Shown here: positions 1 through 10,577 of the stretch, piece after piece | Layout: every line of letters starts with the position of its first letter | Numbering within the stretch: position 1 is the stretch's first letter | DNA from: Apostichopus japonicus | Lineage: Eukaryota > Echinodermata > Holothuroidea > Aspidochirotida > Stichopodidae | Direction of reading: 5' to 3' | Assembly: GCF_037975245.1 (NCBI RefSeq) | Contig: NC_092579.1 | Coordinates: forward strand, 8,732,001-8,796,000 | Length of the DNA: 64,000 nucleotides | The notes under the pieces: model-generated | The model's database searches: none | Told to the model about the DNA's origin: nothing | The model's input: the letters and a program-made list of their open reading frames with translations, nothing else | Program-made: the position numbers and the translations under genes

Positions 1-952
1 CAGGCACGACAGACGAAAATAGATTCTTGACTGAGCTTGTTGTTGGGGGAGGGGCAGTCGCACGTATGAAATATGGGCAAATGTCCACGGATCATCACTT
101 TGAATTGGGGAACATGTGCCATTGATTCCCCGGTATCCTTCGCCTTGCCTCTCTTCACCGCTTGAACGATTGAAGGTTACATACCAAAAATAGTCTACTT
201 TTCATTTACGGGTAGTTTTCACTAAAGACAATAGGCAATTATTCTGGTTAGATTTTTCACAAATACGGCATACACTTAGTTTAAAAAAGCGAAATGAGTA
301 CAATAACCATAAAGTACACATTGCAGCTGAGGAGAAATGTTGGTGGATACAATTATATCCGTTCGCGCGAAACATTGCACTAGTAACTTCAGTGAAGTAG
401 TTGATGTTACATATAAAGTATGGTAACCTTGCAAGTCTTTCCTTGCTGTTTCATTACTCATTTTACCTTTGGTTTGTTTATTATTCACTCATTCTGCACT
501 TAATTGCTACTGACCAGCGTTAACCTAATAAATACATATGATACAAAGCATATCCATTTAGTTTTATTAATAAAATTACAACATAAACGTTATGTTTTTC
601 CCCACCAAATTCAGTCATGTGTAATGAGTGTAACGATACAAAGTGCGATTCGCTGTATAAAATATTTTTGTCACAAGAAATGATGAATGCATTTAGTTGA
701 TATGGCGAGTAACAGAAGAAGAAAATGTTTTTCCCGTAAAATTTCCATCTCTCCCCCCACCCCCGCCCTTCCATATCGCCCACCTTCTTCCGGCCTGTCA
801 TTAAGTATTTAAATAACCGATCACGTTGACAGCTAACATCCTTGATTGACCCTTCCCAAACCTTTTACTTATTATCTTATTTTTTCTTTAAATGTCCGGC
901 CAATAACCACTTCTTTTAACAAAATTAAACTATAGTTTTATCTTACTGGATG
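1..952. repeat. Segmental duplication A, left copy (first part)
   Basis: This block is a direct, diverged duplicate of 62588-63626 near the other end of the window. Shared landmarks are the opening CAGGCACRACAGACGAAA, the CGCTTGAACGATTGAAGGTT stretch and the run up to TATCTTACTGGAT. No coding region is convincing here; the short open frames are not conserved between the two copies. The duplicate resumes at 1949 after a segment of about 1 kb present only on this side. Confidence 0.85.
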
Positions 953-1948
953 CAAAACAGTGCTTGAATTCAGTGACCGATAGATCCCAGGCAATTTGGG
1001 TCAGGACAAGTTAGAAATTGCATTGGTTTTCATTAAAACGGCAGGCCGCCATGATAATTTTCAGCGTTGAAAAGGTACGAAAACAGCTATTTTCAATATT
1101 GAAAAGTCACCAAAGCATTTCTTTTTAACAGAAATAATAGAAAACAAAAACACATTATGCCTCCTTTTCGCACTTTTGAGTTAGCATATTCTCAGACCCC
1201 CTATTAAGAAGTAGAAGTTTATTGGTGGAGATCATCACGATATAAGGAACCATCGGCAATTCTAAATATCACAAAGGTATTACACCCATTGTCGTCAATG
1301 ACCGGTGTTTTTCATGGCAGAACCCTCGCTGGTAAGGCGTTGGGTGTGTGTTGCGGGGAGGGGGGTTTGCGCAGATAGCATTTTGCCGCCGGTGTCGTCG
1401 GTTAGTTTGAGCCCTCTATGAGATATTCTCACAGGGGATCCTGAAGCGTTAGCTATAGTCAGCATATGTATGTATGTATGTATAGTGATCTTCCCGCAAG
1501 CAGGAACTCGCGAAAGAAGCCATGGAGGCTTATAGACTCGCAAGCTGACCGTAGCCAATCTCTCGGCACACATCCATTTAACGTCCATGTCGGGAAGTTG
1601 TTATTGAACAACACCCTTGCCAGACGACACACATTGCTGTCGGCGGGGAATCGAACCGGGGATCTCATGACTGGGAGACGCCGGCGTTAACCACTAGGCT
1701 ATATACTCCGCCGTGTATATGTATACTCAACGTGGGTTGTATAAGCACGGAGGTATTACAGAGAGGTTATCTACCACAGCCCTGGTATATAACCCAGGGA
1801 CGATCAATAATGAAATCTTATTTAGGATAAACTTTTTGGTAAGGATTTTGATGTAATTTATCTGTCAGAGACATAAAGCATGAATATGATGCTGGTCAAG
1901 TGCAGGCTTAATATTTTGAGATAACTTGCTTTAAAAAAGATGACAGAT
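952..1948. other. 1-kb segment present only in the left copy of duplication A
   Basis: In the right-hand copy the sequence passes directly from CTTACTGGAT to ACGATATGCC (about 63626), while here those two pieces are about 1 kb apart. The junction shares only about three bases (GAT). The segment holds a tRNA-derived SINE at 1465-1712 and otherwise nothing recognisable. It is either an insertion here or a deletion on the other side. Confidence 0.75.
1465..1712 (-). mobile_element. tRNA-derived SINE
   Basis: On the minus strand the element starts with a tRNA-like head beginning GGCGGAGTATATAGCCTAG. It has an A-box-like TAGCCTAGTGG and a good B box, GGTTCGATTCC. A body of about 170 bp unrelated to tRNA follows, then a tail of short tandem repeats (TATG units on the plus strand, 1465-1483). 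Acceptor and T-stem pairing is poor, so it is not a functional tRNA gene. Head, body and simple-repeat tail are the usual layout of a tRNA SINE. Confidence 0.7.
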
Positions 1949-2320
1949 ACGATATGCCATTGTAGCCGTCACTGTCACTCCACGAACTAATTGTCATATT
2001 TTAGAGTACTTGTCAGGCAAATATAGCGTTGTAGAATCACATCTCTGGACACACGCCTTCTAATCATGTCACTTATCACGATCACACCATAGTCCATCTG
2101 TTATGTTTACAATGTCACATCACATGTCGGCCATATCAATAAAATATCCCCGGAATATGCATATTGCATGTTTTTCTTTGCGAAATGATCCACGAGCCAC
2201 GTTGATGGCTTTAAAAACCAACTTGCGGTGACTACAAATATGCGACCACCAGTGATCTAAGCTTACTACGTAAAATCATGATCACATCGATTAAACGGAG
2301 ATATTCACTCAGTCTGATGA
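1949..2320. repeat. Segmental duplication A, left copy (second part)
   Basis: Nearly identical to 63626-64000 (for example ATACGATATGCCATTGTAGC and the shared end GATATTCACTCAGTCTGATGA). The left copy is interrupted at 2321 by a hAT element; the right copy reaches the window end at exactly that base. Nothing coding is seen. Confidence 0.85.
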
Positions 2321-3422
2321 CAGTGGCGGCGGAACCGGGGGGGGGGGGGGGGGTTTGAGGGGGGGGGGGCTCAGCCCCCCCAATGCAAAAGTTGAGGGGG
2401 CAAATGCATGATAAGCCCCCCCAATATTTACCAAGGCTCCGAAACGTGCATCTGCCCATTTTTCAATGCATACTTGTCGATCTGTCCGATGCACACGTAT
2501 ACTATATATATAGGTGTAATAATTTTAGTAATTGCTGGGGGACCCTCGGCCCGTCCCCTGGCTATAGACCACATTGTCACCCCAACCGCGTCTTCACGCC
2601 CCGTGAAAAGTGGAAGCAGTGAGTGCGAGTACCGGTAAGCGTAACACAACTTCGTCTTAGGCCAATGACTTGCCTCATTTCAGCCAGTTCTCCAACATCC
2701 CCTTACTTAGTGGCGGAGCGTCCATATATACAGTCAGGGGCGGATGCCCCCCCCCCCTGACGGACTCAAATGGACTGCTGGCGCCCTTTTCAGCTTTTCA
2801 CTACTTTTTACTTATTCGCGATTATTGACTATTTTATTGCGCTCTCCTATACCTATTGACATTTGTCATATTCTGTTGGTGTAATTTTTCGACAAAATGG
2901 CGACGACACCTTTTTATTCTCCGTTAATCTGCAAATTAGCAAGGCCCGGAAAGGGTCATTTCCTGCAATCTAGGGAGTATCTTTTCTCAAAAATTTTCTG
3001 TACGCTCCGCGCCAACTTGTGGTGGCGCTCCGCTTAGATAGTGTCGAAAGCGCCCCTACAGACCATTCTTGCCCCCCCCTGACCAATACCCTAGCTCCGC
3101 CACTGCCCTTACTACACTCAAAAACGTCTTTGCGAGTACACTACGAGGAATAGCTACTCTCTTAAAACACCATCGAACATACAAATTACAATGTTTTTAC
3201 AGACTTTTAGGTGCAATCTGAGAAATTGCAGGCTTGAGACCCATATTTTAGGGCTAGGTATTCGCAGCATTAAACACTCGGGAAGTGCCGTTTCCGGCCA
3301 TCTGGGGGTTTGAAAAAACCCAAAATTTTCTTGTACGCTCCGCGCCAACCGATGGTGGCGCTCCGCTTAGATAGTCTCCACACATTAGCCCCCCCAATAA
3401 TTTTTCCGTTCCGCCGCGCCTG
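2321..3422. mobile_element. Outer hAT-type non-autonomous transposon
   Basis: Terminal inverted repeats are CAGTGGCGGCGGAACCGG on the left and CCGTTCCGCCGCGCCTG on the right. A perfect 8-bp target site duplication TCTGATGA lies at 2313-2320 and 3423-3430, the length expected for hAT. The interior is G/C-tract rich and has no transposase. It carries the repeated module at 3334-3375 and contains a second complete hAT element at 2708-3105. Confidence 0.85.
2708..3105. mobile_element. Nested hAT-type MITE
   Basis: The ends TAGTGGCGGAGC and GCTCCGCCACTG are inverted repeats, flanked by a perfect 8-bp target site duplication CCCTTACT at 2700-2707 and 3106-3113. It lies wholly inside the outer hAT, so it inserted later. 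It carries the repeated hairpin module at 3001-3042 and has no coding capacity. Confidence 0.85.
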
Positions 3423-3831
3423 TCTGATGATACTTAGAGTGATAAATATTCCCAGGGTCCAAGCTCCCTCGCTCTTTCTCTCTCGTTATAATTTAAATTG
3501 CATGGCAAGTTGCCAAATCCTTAACGTTCAAAGTTGAGGTGATTTCTTAAGCATATCAGCAAGTTTAGAACAAAAACATGAACGTGTCACAATAGGGTTG
3601 TATGTGTCATCATCTTCGTCTACTTCATATTGCAATCAACTATGGAATGCATTTGAAAAGGTTTTATTGAAAACAATATTACCGGGTTACTTTTTTTATG
3701 ATTTTTTATTTTCACTACAATTGTACTTAGATATTGCTCATTGTTTCATCATATATTGTTTTCTGTTTCTACAGTGATTCTCAAAGGCAATGAGTGATCG
3801 ACAACTTTTGAAAGTTTACTGAAGTACCTAG
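3423..3831. other. Upstream region of LRR gene 1
   Basis: Non-coding. From about 3520 it is a diverged duplicate of 57470-57740, upstream of the broken LRR copy at 58.2 kb, so the LRR gene was duplicated with its 5' flank. A stretch ending TTTCTGTTTCTACAG near 3775 looks like a splice acceptor, and CCTAG at 3827-3831 is a second candidate closer to the open frame. Confidence 0.5.
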
Positions 3832-5139
3832 CTCGGAGCTCTGATAACCAACTGTGAATGTAACGGGACTTCCATTGCATGTAATAACTTACACTTGAAC
3901 AATTTCTCAAATAATTCAATAGATGATAATTGCCGGGATATTATTACTGAAAAATCTATCCTAACGCTAAATCTAAGTCATAATGAGTTCTCTTCTTTTC
4001 TGGATCTTAATCTCGCTACGACCGTAACCACTGTTGATATTAGTTTTAACAAGATTATCAATCTTGCATTGCCGCATCCTTCAAAGGAACTCTGTGAAGG
4101 ACTGGAATCCCTTAATTTTAGTTTCAACCAAATAACGTCCATAACGGAAGATTCATTACGAGGAATGGTGAAACTTGCAACCCTGGATCTGAGTAATACT
4201 TACATTTCTGTTTTATCCTCTGAGCCATTCTCTAGTCTTTTGAAATTGGAGTACTTAAACTTGAGTTTTAACATTATTTCAAGATTAAGCCTGCAAGCAC
4301 CCCAGCTATTAAAGGAGGTCAATTTGAACGCAAACTGTTTGAACACTATAACAATTGAGACTAACTTCCTCAAATTTATTTATCTCTCTTGCAATCTGTT
4401 TACCAGCGTTCCTTTTCTGAACTGCCAACATAAGTCAAAAGTGTATATTGGAGGTAACCATTTTGATTGCAGCGATGAATTTCTTATCCGAAAACAGAAT
4501 AGGAAAATATGCAATTATACCTGTACTCCTGAGATTCAGTGTAAGATTAGCTGCAATGAGAGCAAAACCATAATCAGTACTGGTAAGTGGAAGACAACGA
4601 GCTCAGAGAATTCACCAAACGACCAAGCTTATAGTACTCACATATTATATTTCACAACAACAACAGCTACTTCACACAGCTTTGAAATTGGTGGTAACAA
4701 TTCGAACCAAAGTAGTAAAGGAAAAAACACAATTCTAGGTACATCGTTTTGGTGTGTTGTCGCTGTTTCTGGAGCTACTTTCATATTACTTTTTCTAACT
4801 TTATATAAGTGGTATTTAACGAAGAAAGAATTTCTTCGTTACTCTCGCCAAGACGAAGTGTATGGACTTCCTGCTATGAGTCATAGATGTCCAAGGACCA
4901 GTCCTGAATTAATCGCAATGCAAAGGTTCCAGGATGTTCACGAATCACAACCATCCGTTACAGGTTTAGGGGAATTGTCATTTAACGAAAACAACCTCGG
5001 TAGAGTAAACACACGCATCATGGCAACCACTGTAAACGAAAATGATATTATGAAACAGTCTGTTGGAGCTTCCAGGGTTGTGGTATTGAGACCAAAGCGA
5101 TCTTTAACTCGAACACGTACTATCTGGAGTTGGATCTAA
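3832..5139 (+). CDS. LRR type-I membrane protein (LRR gene 1), 5' exon not found
   Basis: The frame is open from 3832, just after an in-frame TAG that overlaps a possible splice acceptor (CCTAG), to a stop at 5137-5139. The first in-frame residues give an LRR N-cap (CECNGTSIAC). About seven leucine-rich repeats follow, including [14 protein letters not shown] and LNLSFNIISRL. Next come an LRR C-cap with GGNHFDCSDEF and several Cys, a Ser/Thr-rich stalk, a membrane span around 4741-4815 (FWCVVAVSGATFILLFLTLY) and a basic cytoplasmic tail of about 105 residues containing RQDEVYGLP. No signal peptide is encoded in this exon, so one or more 5' exons are expected upstream. It is the most complete member of the local family and no TIR domain is present. 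A surface recognition receptor or adhesion protein is the likely role (inference); ligand unknown. Confidence 0.8.
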   Translation, partial: LGALITNCECNGTSIACNNLHLNNFSNNSIDDNCRDIITEKSILTLNLSHNEFSSFLDLNLATTVTTVDISFNKIINLALPHPSKELCEGLESLNFSFNQITSITEDSLRGMVKLATLDLSNTYISVLSSEPFSSLLKLEYLNLSFNIISRLSLQAPQLLKEVNLNANCLNTITIETNFLKFIYLSCNLFTSVPFLNCQHKSKVYIGGNHFDCSDEFLIRKQNRKICNYTCTPEIQCKISCNESKTIISTGKWKTTSSENSPNDQAYSTHILYFTTTTATSHSFEIGGNNSNQSSKGKNTILGTSFWCVVAVSGATFILLFLTLYKWYLTKKEFLRYSRQDEVYGLPAMSHRCPRTSPELIAMQRFQDVHESQPSVTGLGELSFNENNLGRVNTRIMATTVNENDIMKQSVGASRVVVLRPKRSLTRTRTIWSWI

Positions 5140-5994
5140 CGTGGTTCCAATTACATTTGAATTAAGTGATGTGGAAAATTACTACATTCTACATACAAAA
5201 GTTACAGTAGGCTTCGTGTTAATTTCGTTAGTAAACCTGTAGGGCCTATATATGCAGGGCTGCGCAGTGACAAAAACGTTTTAAAAAGTATATGACAATG
5301 GGTACTTACGCAACCGTAGAACCCTGACCGACATTTTGACATTAGAAAATTGTGTGATTGAAAATTATTTTGTGAATTGGTGAATCAATAACTCAATGAA
5401 ATGCATCATTAGGATGTCGTACGCCACCGTCACCGATTTTATTTTTTTTATATAGAGTTTAAACGCTTTCGCTAGCTGCTTTGATTGTTCGGCTATGGGA
5501 AATGATGATCAGTTAGTGATGTTGGCTTTTCTTTCTGGACATTTGGTGAAGAACATGCTTTTCTTTTGTTAGATGTTTTAGTAGTTTCATGTTTTGTTGT
5601 TCTTATTGTTCGTATCCTACATTTTATAACCTGCAAACATGTATTTTCCCTTGTTGGATACAATGAAGTTACCAAACCATACCACTCGATTAGCTATAAA
5701 TAAGCATGAAGAAGGCAACTAAGTGCATATTTAAAGTATAGGCCTATTGTACATCATGGAACCCTTTATGAAAAGCACTTGCACAATGAAAACGAAAATG
5801 AAAGCAGCTCTTTTGCAAATAAACGAGCTTTGCCAAGTGAACAAAGATAAACGTAATAGCCAGTAAACATAACATAATGACTATATGTTATTTTCTAATT
5901 ACGACACGACTCGCTGAGGGAATTGTATAATGAGCTCGACGTTTGTTTGAATCTTTGGTCTGTGGCTTAAACTCTTACCAATTTAATGTAATTG
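5140..5994. other. 3' flank of LRR gene 1
   Basis: No coding sequence recognised. The piece at about 5480-5570 (GATTGTTCGGCTATGGGAAA and on) has a diverged copy at 58557-58640, where it sits inside a broken LRR relic. This shows that the 3' flank was also part of the duplication and was later rearranged. Confidence 0.5.
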
Positions 5995-6085
5995 TTATCT
6001 GATGCAGTTGACTGAATATGACCGACTTTTTGAACGCAACGTTAATTGAAGACTGTTGGAAACATATCGAAAGCGTATATTTCCC
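5995..6085 (+). pseudogene. Relic of an LRR N-cap exon
   Basis: The sequence around GATGCAGTTGACTGAATATG to AACATATCGAAAGCG is a diverged copy of 6349-6415 in the next gene (RCSNLTSF...DCWKHIES). It is out of frame and lacks the following repeats. It is best read as a partial tandem duplication of the start of LRR gene 2. Confidence 0.65.
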
Positions 6086-6233
6086 TCGTCATTACAGTCA
6101 GTCTTTGCCATAACAAGAGCTAGAAGAAGTGAAACGCTTATAACATTAGGGGCAACCATCATGTTAGCATGAAAATATTATTCGAATCAGCTCATTAATG
6201 AGTTATACGGATATCTGGCATTTTGAATTCAAA

Positions 6234-7236
6234 ATGGAAAACTTGCGGAATGCTTTAATCTACCTTAATTTTATGTTATTAGCCGTTTCACTAAACATTT
6301 CGTATGTGGATTCTGAAATTTATTGTCAGTGTAATGTGAGTGTTATCCGATGCAGTAATCTGACCAGCTTTTCGAACGCATCGTTACAGGAAGACTGTTG
6401 GAAACATATCGAAAGCGGAGATTTCCTGAGTCTTTATTTACGTCAAAATGAAATATCTTCCTTTCCTGATTTGAATCTTCAAATTGATGTAAAGTTTTTA
6501 GATTTAAGCTTGAACAAAATTAAAGATCTTAGAAATCATTTAGTGGAAGAGAATCGAGAATTACAATACCTTAACTTAAGCTTCAATAAAATTACTGAAA
6601 TACAAGATGACGCATTTCTTGGAATGACGAAACTAACCGACCTGGATCTTTCTAATAACAATATTTCTAACATATCGAGAGAGGCTTTCTCCAATCTTAT
6701 TAAGTTGAAGTCCTTAAACTTGAGTTATAATCATATATCAATATTTGAAGCGACAACACCTCCTTTATTGCGGCTTCTAAATCTGAGCAGAAACTTCCTA
6801 CAAGATATAGCAAATGACAATATCAGCTTACAAGCTTTGGATCTTACCTGTCACAAGTTGAAAAATATTTCTTTCTTAAACTGCATTAAGAAAACAAAAG
6901 TTTACGTAGGAGGTAATCCGTTTGATTGTAGCAACGAATATCATGGCTCCAGTCCGAAGCAAACTCAATGCGACTATACATGTGATCCTGATATTGAATG
7001 TATAAAAGAAGGTACATCAGAATTGATTGGTACTAGTACAGTTCAGACAACGTATTTGCTAGACTCTGTGATAACCACAGACATGCTACGAGATGTTTCC
7101 ACAATACGTACAGATCAGATGCCAGTTTACGACGTTGCGTTGGTGTGGTATATCTTGGGTATTTCGTGGATAATTGTAGCAATCCTTGTAGCCATCCTCT
7201 TTGCTACAGTATATCAGTGGTACTTAACAAATCAAG

Positions 7237-7283
<47 letters not shown>
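6234..7283 (+). CDS. LRR type-I membrane protein (LRR gene 2), tail lost in (TA)n
   Basis: I choose the ATG at 6234 (MENLRN) over the one 12 codons upstream because it directly precedes a good signal peptide ([20 protein letters not shown]). The LRR N-cap [10 protein letters not shown] follows, then about seven repeats ([70 protein letters not shown]). A C-cap with [11 protein letters not shown], a short stalk and a membrane span ([20 protein letters not shown]) come next. After QWYLTNQD the frame runs into a (TA)n tract and reads Tyr-Ile repeats to a stop. The equivalent point in LRR gene 1 is followed by about 100 cytoplasmic residues, so this copy has lost its tail. Stable surface expression without signalling is possible but unproven. 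Confidence 0.8.
7239..7282. repeat. (TA)n microsatellite ending LRR gene 2
   Basis: Uninterrupted TA dinucleotides directly follow the codons for LTNQD in LRR gene 2 and supply its artificial Tyr-Ile end and stop. It adjoins the left inverted repeat of the Penelope-like element. Confidence 0.95.
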
Positions 7284-7285
<2 letters not shown>

Positions 7286-7359
7286 AATAAAATTTAGAGA
7301 AAACCAGAGAATTAAGATATAAATCAAAATTGAACAAATAAGGAGTAAAGTTTTAGAAA

Positions 7360-7360
<1 letters not shown>

Positions 7361-7450
<90 letters not shown>
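7361..7450. repeat. (TA)n microsatellite
   Basis: 90 bp of TA dinucleotides between the left inverted repeat and the coding part of the Penelope-like fragment. Confidence 0.97.
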
Positions 7451-7452
<2 letters not shown>

Positions 7453-8167
7453 TGTGAGACTTAATACGAAAGATCCAATCGATTTCTTTACGTTTACGTT
7501 CAGTAGTGGATTTGTTGTTCGAGGCAATTAAAATGTATTTTAGGTTTTATGACTATGAAGATTGAAATGTTCGGAAAAGGAGAATCCTGCAAAATTATCA
7601 CGAATAGTTTTTTGTGATTATTAAGACGTAAGCGGAACCGGGATCCTGTTTCACCTACATAATTGCCCTCTTTGCAAAGTACACAGTAGAAAATGTAACT
7701 AACAATAATAGAATCACAAGAGAGGGTAGGGGGTGTTAGACTATAGTCAACATTGGGAATTTCTACCTCAGTGCCTGGGGTAATATGGGGGCATATTTGG
7801 CATCGAGGTTTAATGCAAAGGAAATTGCCTGCGGAGGTAGAAACTGAGTAAGGAAGTCTGGAAGAAGTGAGTTGGAATCTAAGGTTGGGGGGTTGACGAA
7901 ATGCTAGCACGGGGGGTGCCAAAAACGATTCTCCTACAGACCGATCGTCTTGGAATACAGCGTCTTGGAATACAGAATCTAGCGTCATAGTCTCATTGTG
8001 TTACATTTTGTTCTTTTCATACGACTGCGGAGTATTGCTAACGAAGGTTCCACGGGGACCAAAAATTCCAGGTTTATTTTCTACACATTTACTCCTTATT
8101 TGTCAAATATGAGTCATATCTGATTTCTTCGGTTTTCTCTAATGATATTTTCTTTTGGAGTGAACGT

Positions 8168-8170
<3 letters not shown>

Positions 8171-8230
<60 letters not shown>

Positions 8231-8232
8231 TA
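8171..8232. repeat. (TA)n microsatellite
   Basis: About 60 bp of TA with one interruption near 8216, just outside the right inverted repeat of the Penelope-like fragment. Confidence 0.95.
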
Positions 8233-8859
8233 CACAGGATGCATATTTCAAAAGGACAACATTATTTGGGTTCAAAACTGCAATAAACCATTGTTGAATC
8301 ATCTATTTTTCAAAACCTACCGAGGCATTTCTGAAATTATGACTGGTAAATTGATCAAATTTCTTCATTGCTTAACAAAAATAAAGAACAATTATAAGTA
8401 GTTAAAGATTCAATGCTATACTCAGCATATCATGCAGCTTTCTAAAAGAAATACAATTTGTTGATTGATTGAGTAGGAGGTTGCCACGTGCTATAACTTT
8501 AATTCTCAACGGTGCCCTAGAAGTAATGTTTAAGTTAGTGTGATAGGCTACTACTGTATTTATATACATAGTTTTATCAAACATTTATCAACGTCACATA
8601 AGTTACTTATCACTTTGTCTTTGACCGCGGTGCATTGTTAGTAGTTCTGAATATGCCATGTTTATAAGTTTGATAGTGCAAATAGTTTCTTGGATACTAG
8701 CCCAGAATATTTGAAAGAGCAAAACAAATGTCAGCGGGTATGTTCAGTTTTAATTATTTTGTGTTCACTTGTATGATTTGTTATAGATCAAATTATGTTC
8801 AGATAACTGAACTAAAGAATCATGTCAGGACAGTCAGTCCCATCTTAGTTATGTAAAAT

Positions 8860-9705
8860 AAGGGGTAGAGTTTTCCGTCATAGTTGTCCATGTAATTAAG
8901 CTAAATGGTAATCAACTTAATTAGACGCACTTTTTTTTTTAATTTATAAAATATCTTTATAGTCAATCTGAAAGCTATAATTTTTACTAGTAATTTAAAA
9001 TAAAACATTATTTTATAAAACATATTATTTAAAATGCACAAATAGGGTATTATATATTGTCTCTTGTGGCTCACTAACAATTAAGGGTGCGTCGTAAATC
9101 GATATATATTATGAAGCATATACATTCCTGTTCAGCTGTAGCCATCTATGCTGAGATATGTAGAATTGGGTTACACGCGGGGGCGTCAGAGTATTGACAA
9201 ATTCTAGAGATAAATTCCAGAATGACAATATCAAGTTGAAAATAATAAACATTGATTTATCCCTGTTATTGTATAAGGCTACAGAGCAAATATATATCTT
9301 GTATTTCACAAGAAACGTAAAATTTGAGTCAGCCTGAAGTTAAGACCCCGTACGTTACATACTTAATATAAAGGTGTGTTATTATTAATTTTGTATCACT
9401 TTCTAACTTATAATTTCCCTGCTGTTTTCAAAATATATTGGTTATTCCAATCAGATTCCTGTTGTTGATTTAACTTTAATAAATTCAGATTAGATATATT
9501 AGATTGCAAGGGTGTTTTTAAAATTTTATTTAATGGCGATGAGAAATGTACATGATTAAAGAAATAAAAAAATCACGATGTAGTACCGATTGTTATTCCG
9601 TGAAATGTTTCCTTAGTTCCAAAACGAATATCAGTAGCTTTACAATGTGAGCTTAGTCTCCGCAATTGGAAAATCTTCCTAGGCAAGTTGTCTCTAATCC
9701 TAAAA
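8860..9705. repeat. Segmental duplication B, left copy
   Basis: Direct diverged duplicate of 61489-62420. Shared stretches include GAGTTTTCCGTCATAGTTGT, CAGCTGTAGCCATCTATGCT and AAGTTAAGACCCCGTA. No conserved open frame is present, so it is taken as non-coding flank copied with the receptor genes. Confidence 0.85.
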
Positions 9706-10235
9706 TGGTGTTATCTTTGGCAAAGCTTTGGGCTGATCATATTGTTAGGAATTTATTTCTATTACTTATTTCTTTTTTACTCGTTTTGGGCTGTGGCATG
9801 GCTCCCCCTTCTAGCACCTGGGCAGATCCCCCGCCCTGCTTAGTACGCCACTGTATTTATAAGGGTGATTCACATTCAGAAATTTGACTTTCCGTAATAT
9901 ATTTTTCTTAAAATTACTGATAGGCCCACCTCAGTGTGGCTGTTGTCATTAGTGTTGATAGAGATGGATTTTTTGTAACTACGAAGGAAATTATAGCCAA
10001 GTATATTATGGCATGCATGGGCAGTCTGGAGGGCTTTTAAACAATGCTTTCGAAAGAAATTTTTACATCGGAAAAGTTAGTGTCTTGTATTGAGGCGGTC
10101 GAACCTTCGCGAGCGCTTGCAGCTTAATGGGTGATATTGTACTTGCGTACAATGAACAGGTGACAACGAGCAAGGCGGCATGACAAACGCAGATCAACTT
10201 GGTTCGCGAGATCTCTTATAACACGAGTTGGCTAT

Positions 10236-10577
10236 CAGGGGCGTAGCCAGTATGTAGCACTGCAGGCCCGGGACTTCACTCTTTTGGCCAAGTTATCTTT
10301 TTTTTTTTCTCAAAACACCCATATTTCAAATTCATAAGCTAGCTGGACGAGTTACAAAGTCTAGACAGGAAAACTTGGGTTTAAAAGTGATATTCAATGA
10401 GGTGTCTCGAGTTAGCAAGAGGCCAGGGGACCAGGGTGAATAGACGGGAAGGGACGTTTCCGGCCATCTGGGGGGATTGTAAAACCATTTTTTTTCTTCT
10501 ACGCTCCGCGCCAACCAATGGTGGCGCTCCGCTCAGATAGTCGTGGCTACAAATTTTAAAACCTGGCTGCGCCCCTG
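10236..10577. mobile_element. MITE with CAGGGGCGTAGCCAG ends and 5-bp target duplication
   Basis: The left end CAGGGGCGTAGCCAG and right end CTGGCTGCGCCCCTG are inverted repeats. They are flanked by a 5-bp direct repeat GCTAT (10231-10235 and 10578-10582). The interior includes the hairpin module at 10500-10541 near the right end and has no coding sequence. hAT-like ends with a 5-bp duplication resemble the element at 33470-35285, suggesting one family. Confidence 0.75.

Larger units (their letters stand above)
7283..8232 (-). mobile_element. Penelope-like element fragment with GIY-YIG domain
   Basis: The minus-strand frame 7988-7500 encodes a Cys motif KPRCQICPHI and then a GIY-YIG-type core YCVLCKEGNYVGETGSRFRL followed by RLNNHKK. 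This is the C-terminal endonuclease part of Penelope-like retroelements. The reverse transcriptase part is missing. Inverted repeats of about 80 bp flank it: 7283-7360 and, on the opposite strand, 8075-8162, sharing AGAGAAAACC and AACAAATAAGGAGTAAA-like blocks. (TA)n tracts lie at 7361-7450 and 8171-8232. Inverted flanking repeats fit the pseudo-LTR arrangement known in this class. The element sits at the truncated 3' end of LRR gene 2. Confidence 0.75.

Noticed and set aside
1640-1712. tRNA gene on the minus strand
   Set aside because: The B box is good, but the acceptor and T stems do not pair and a SINE body and simple-repeat tail follow.
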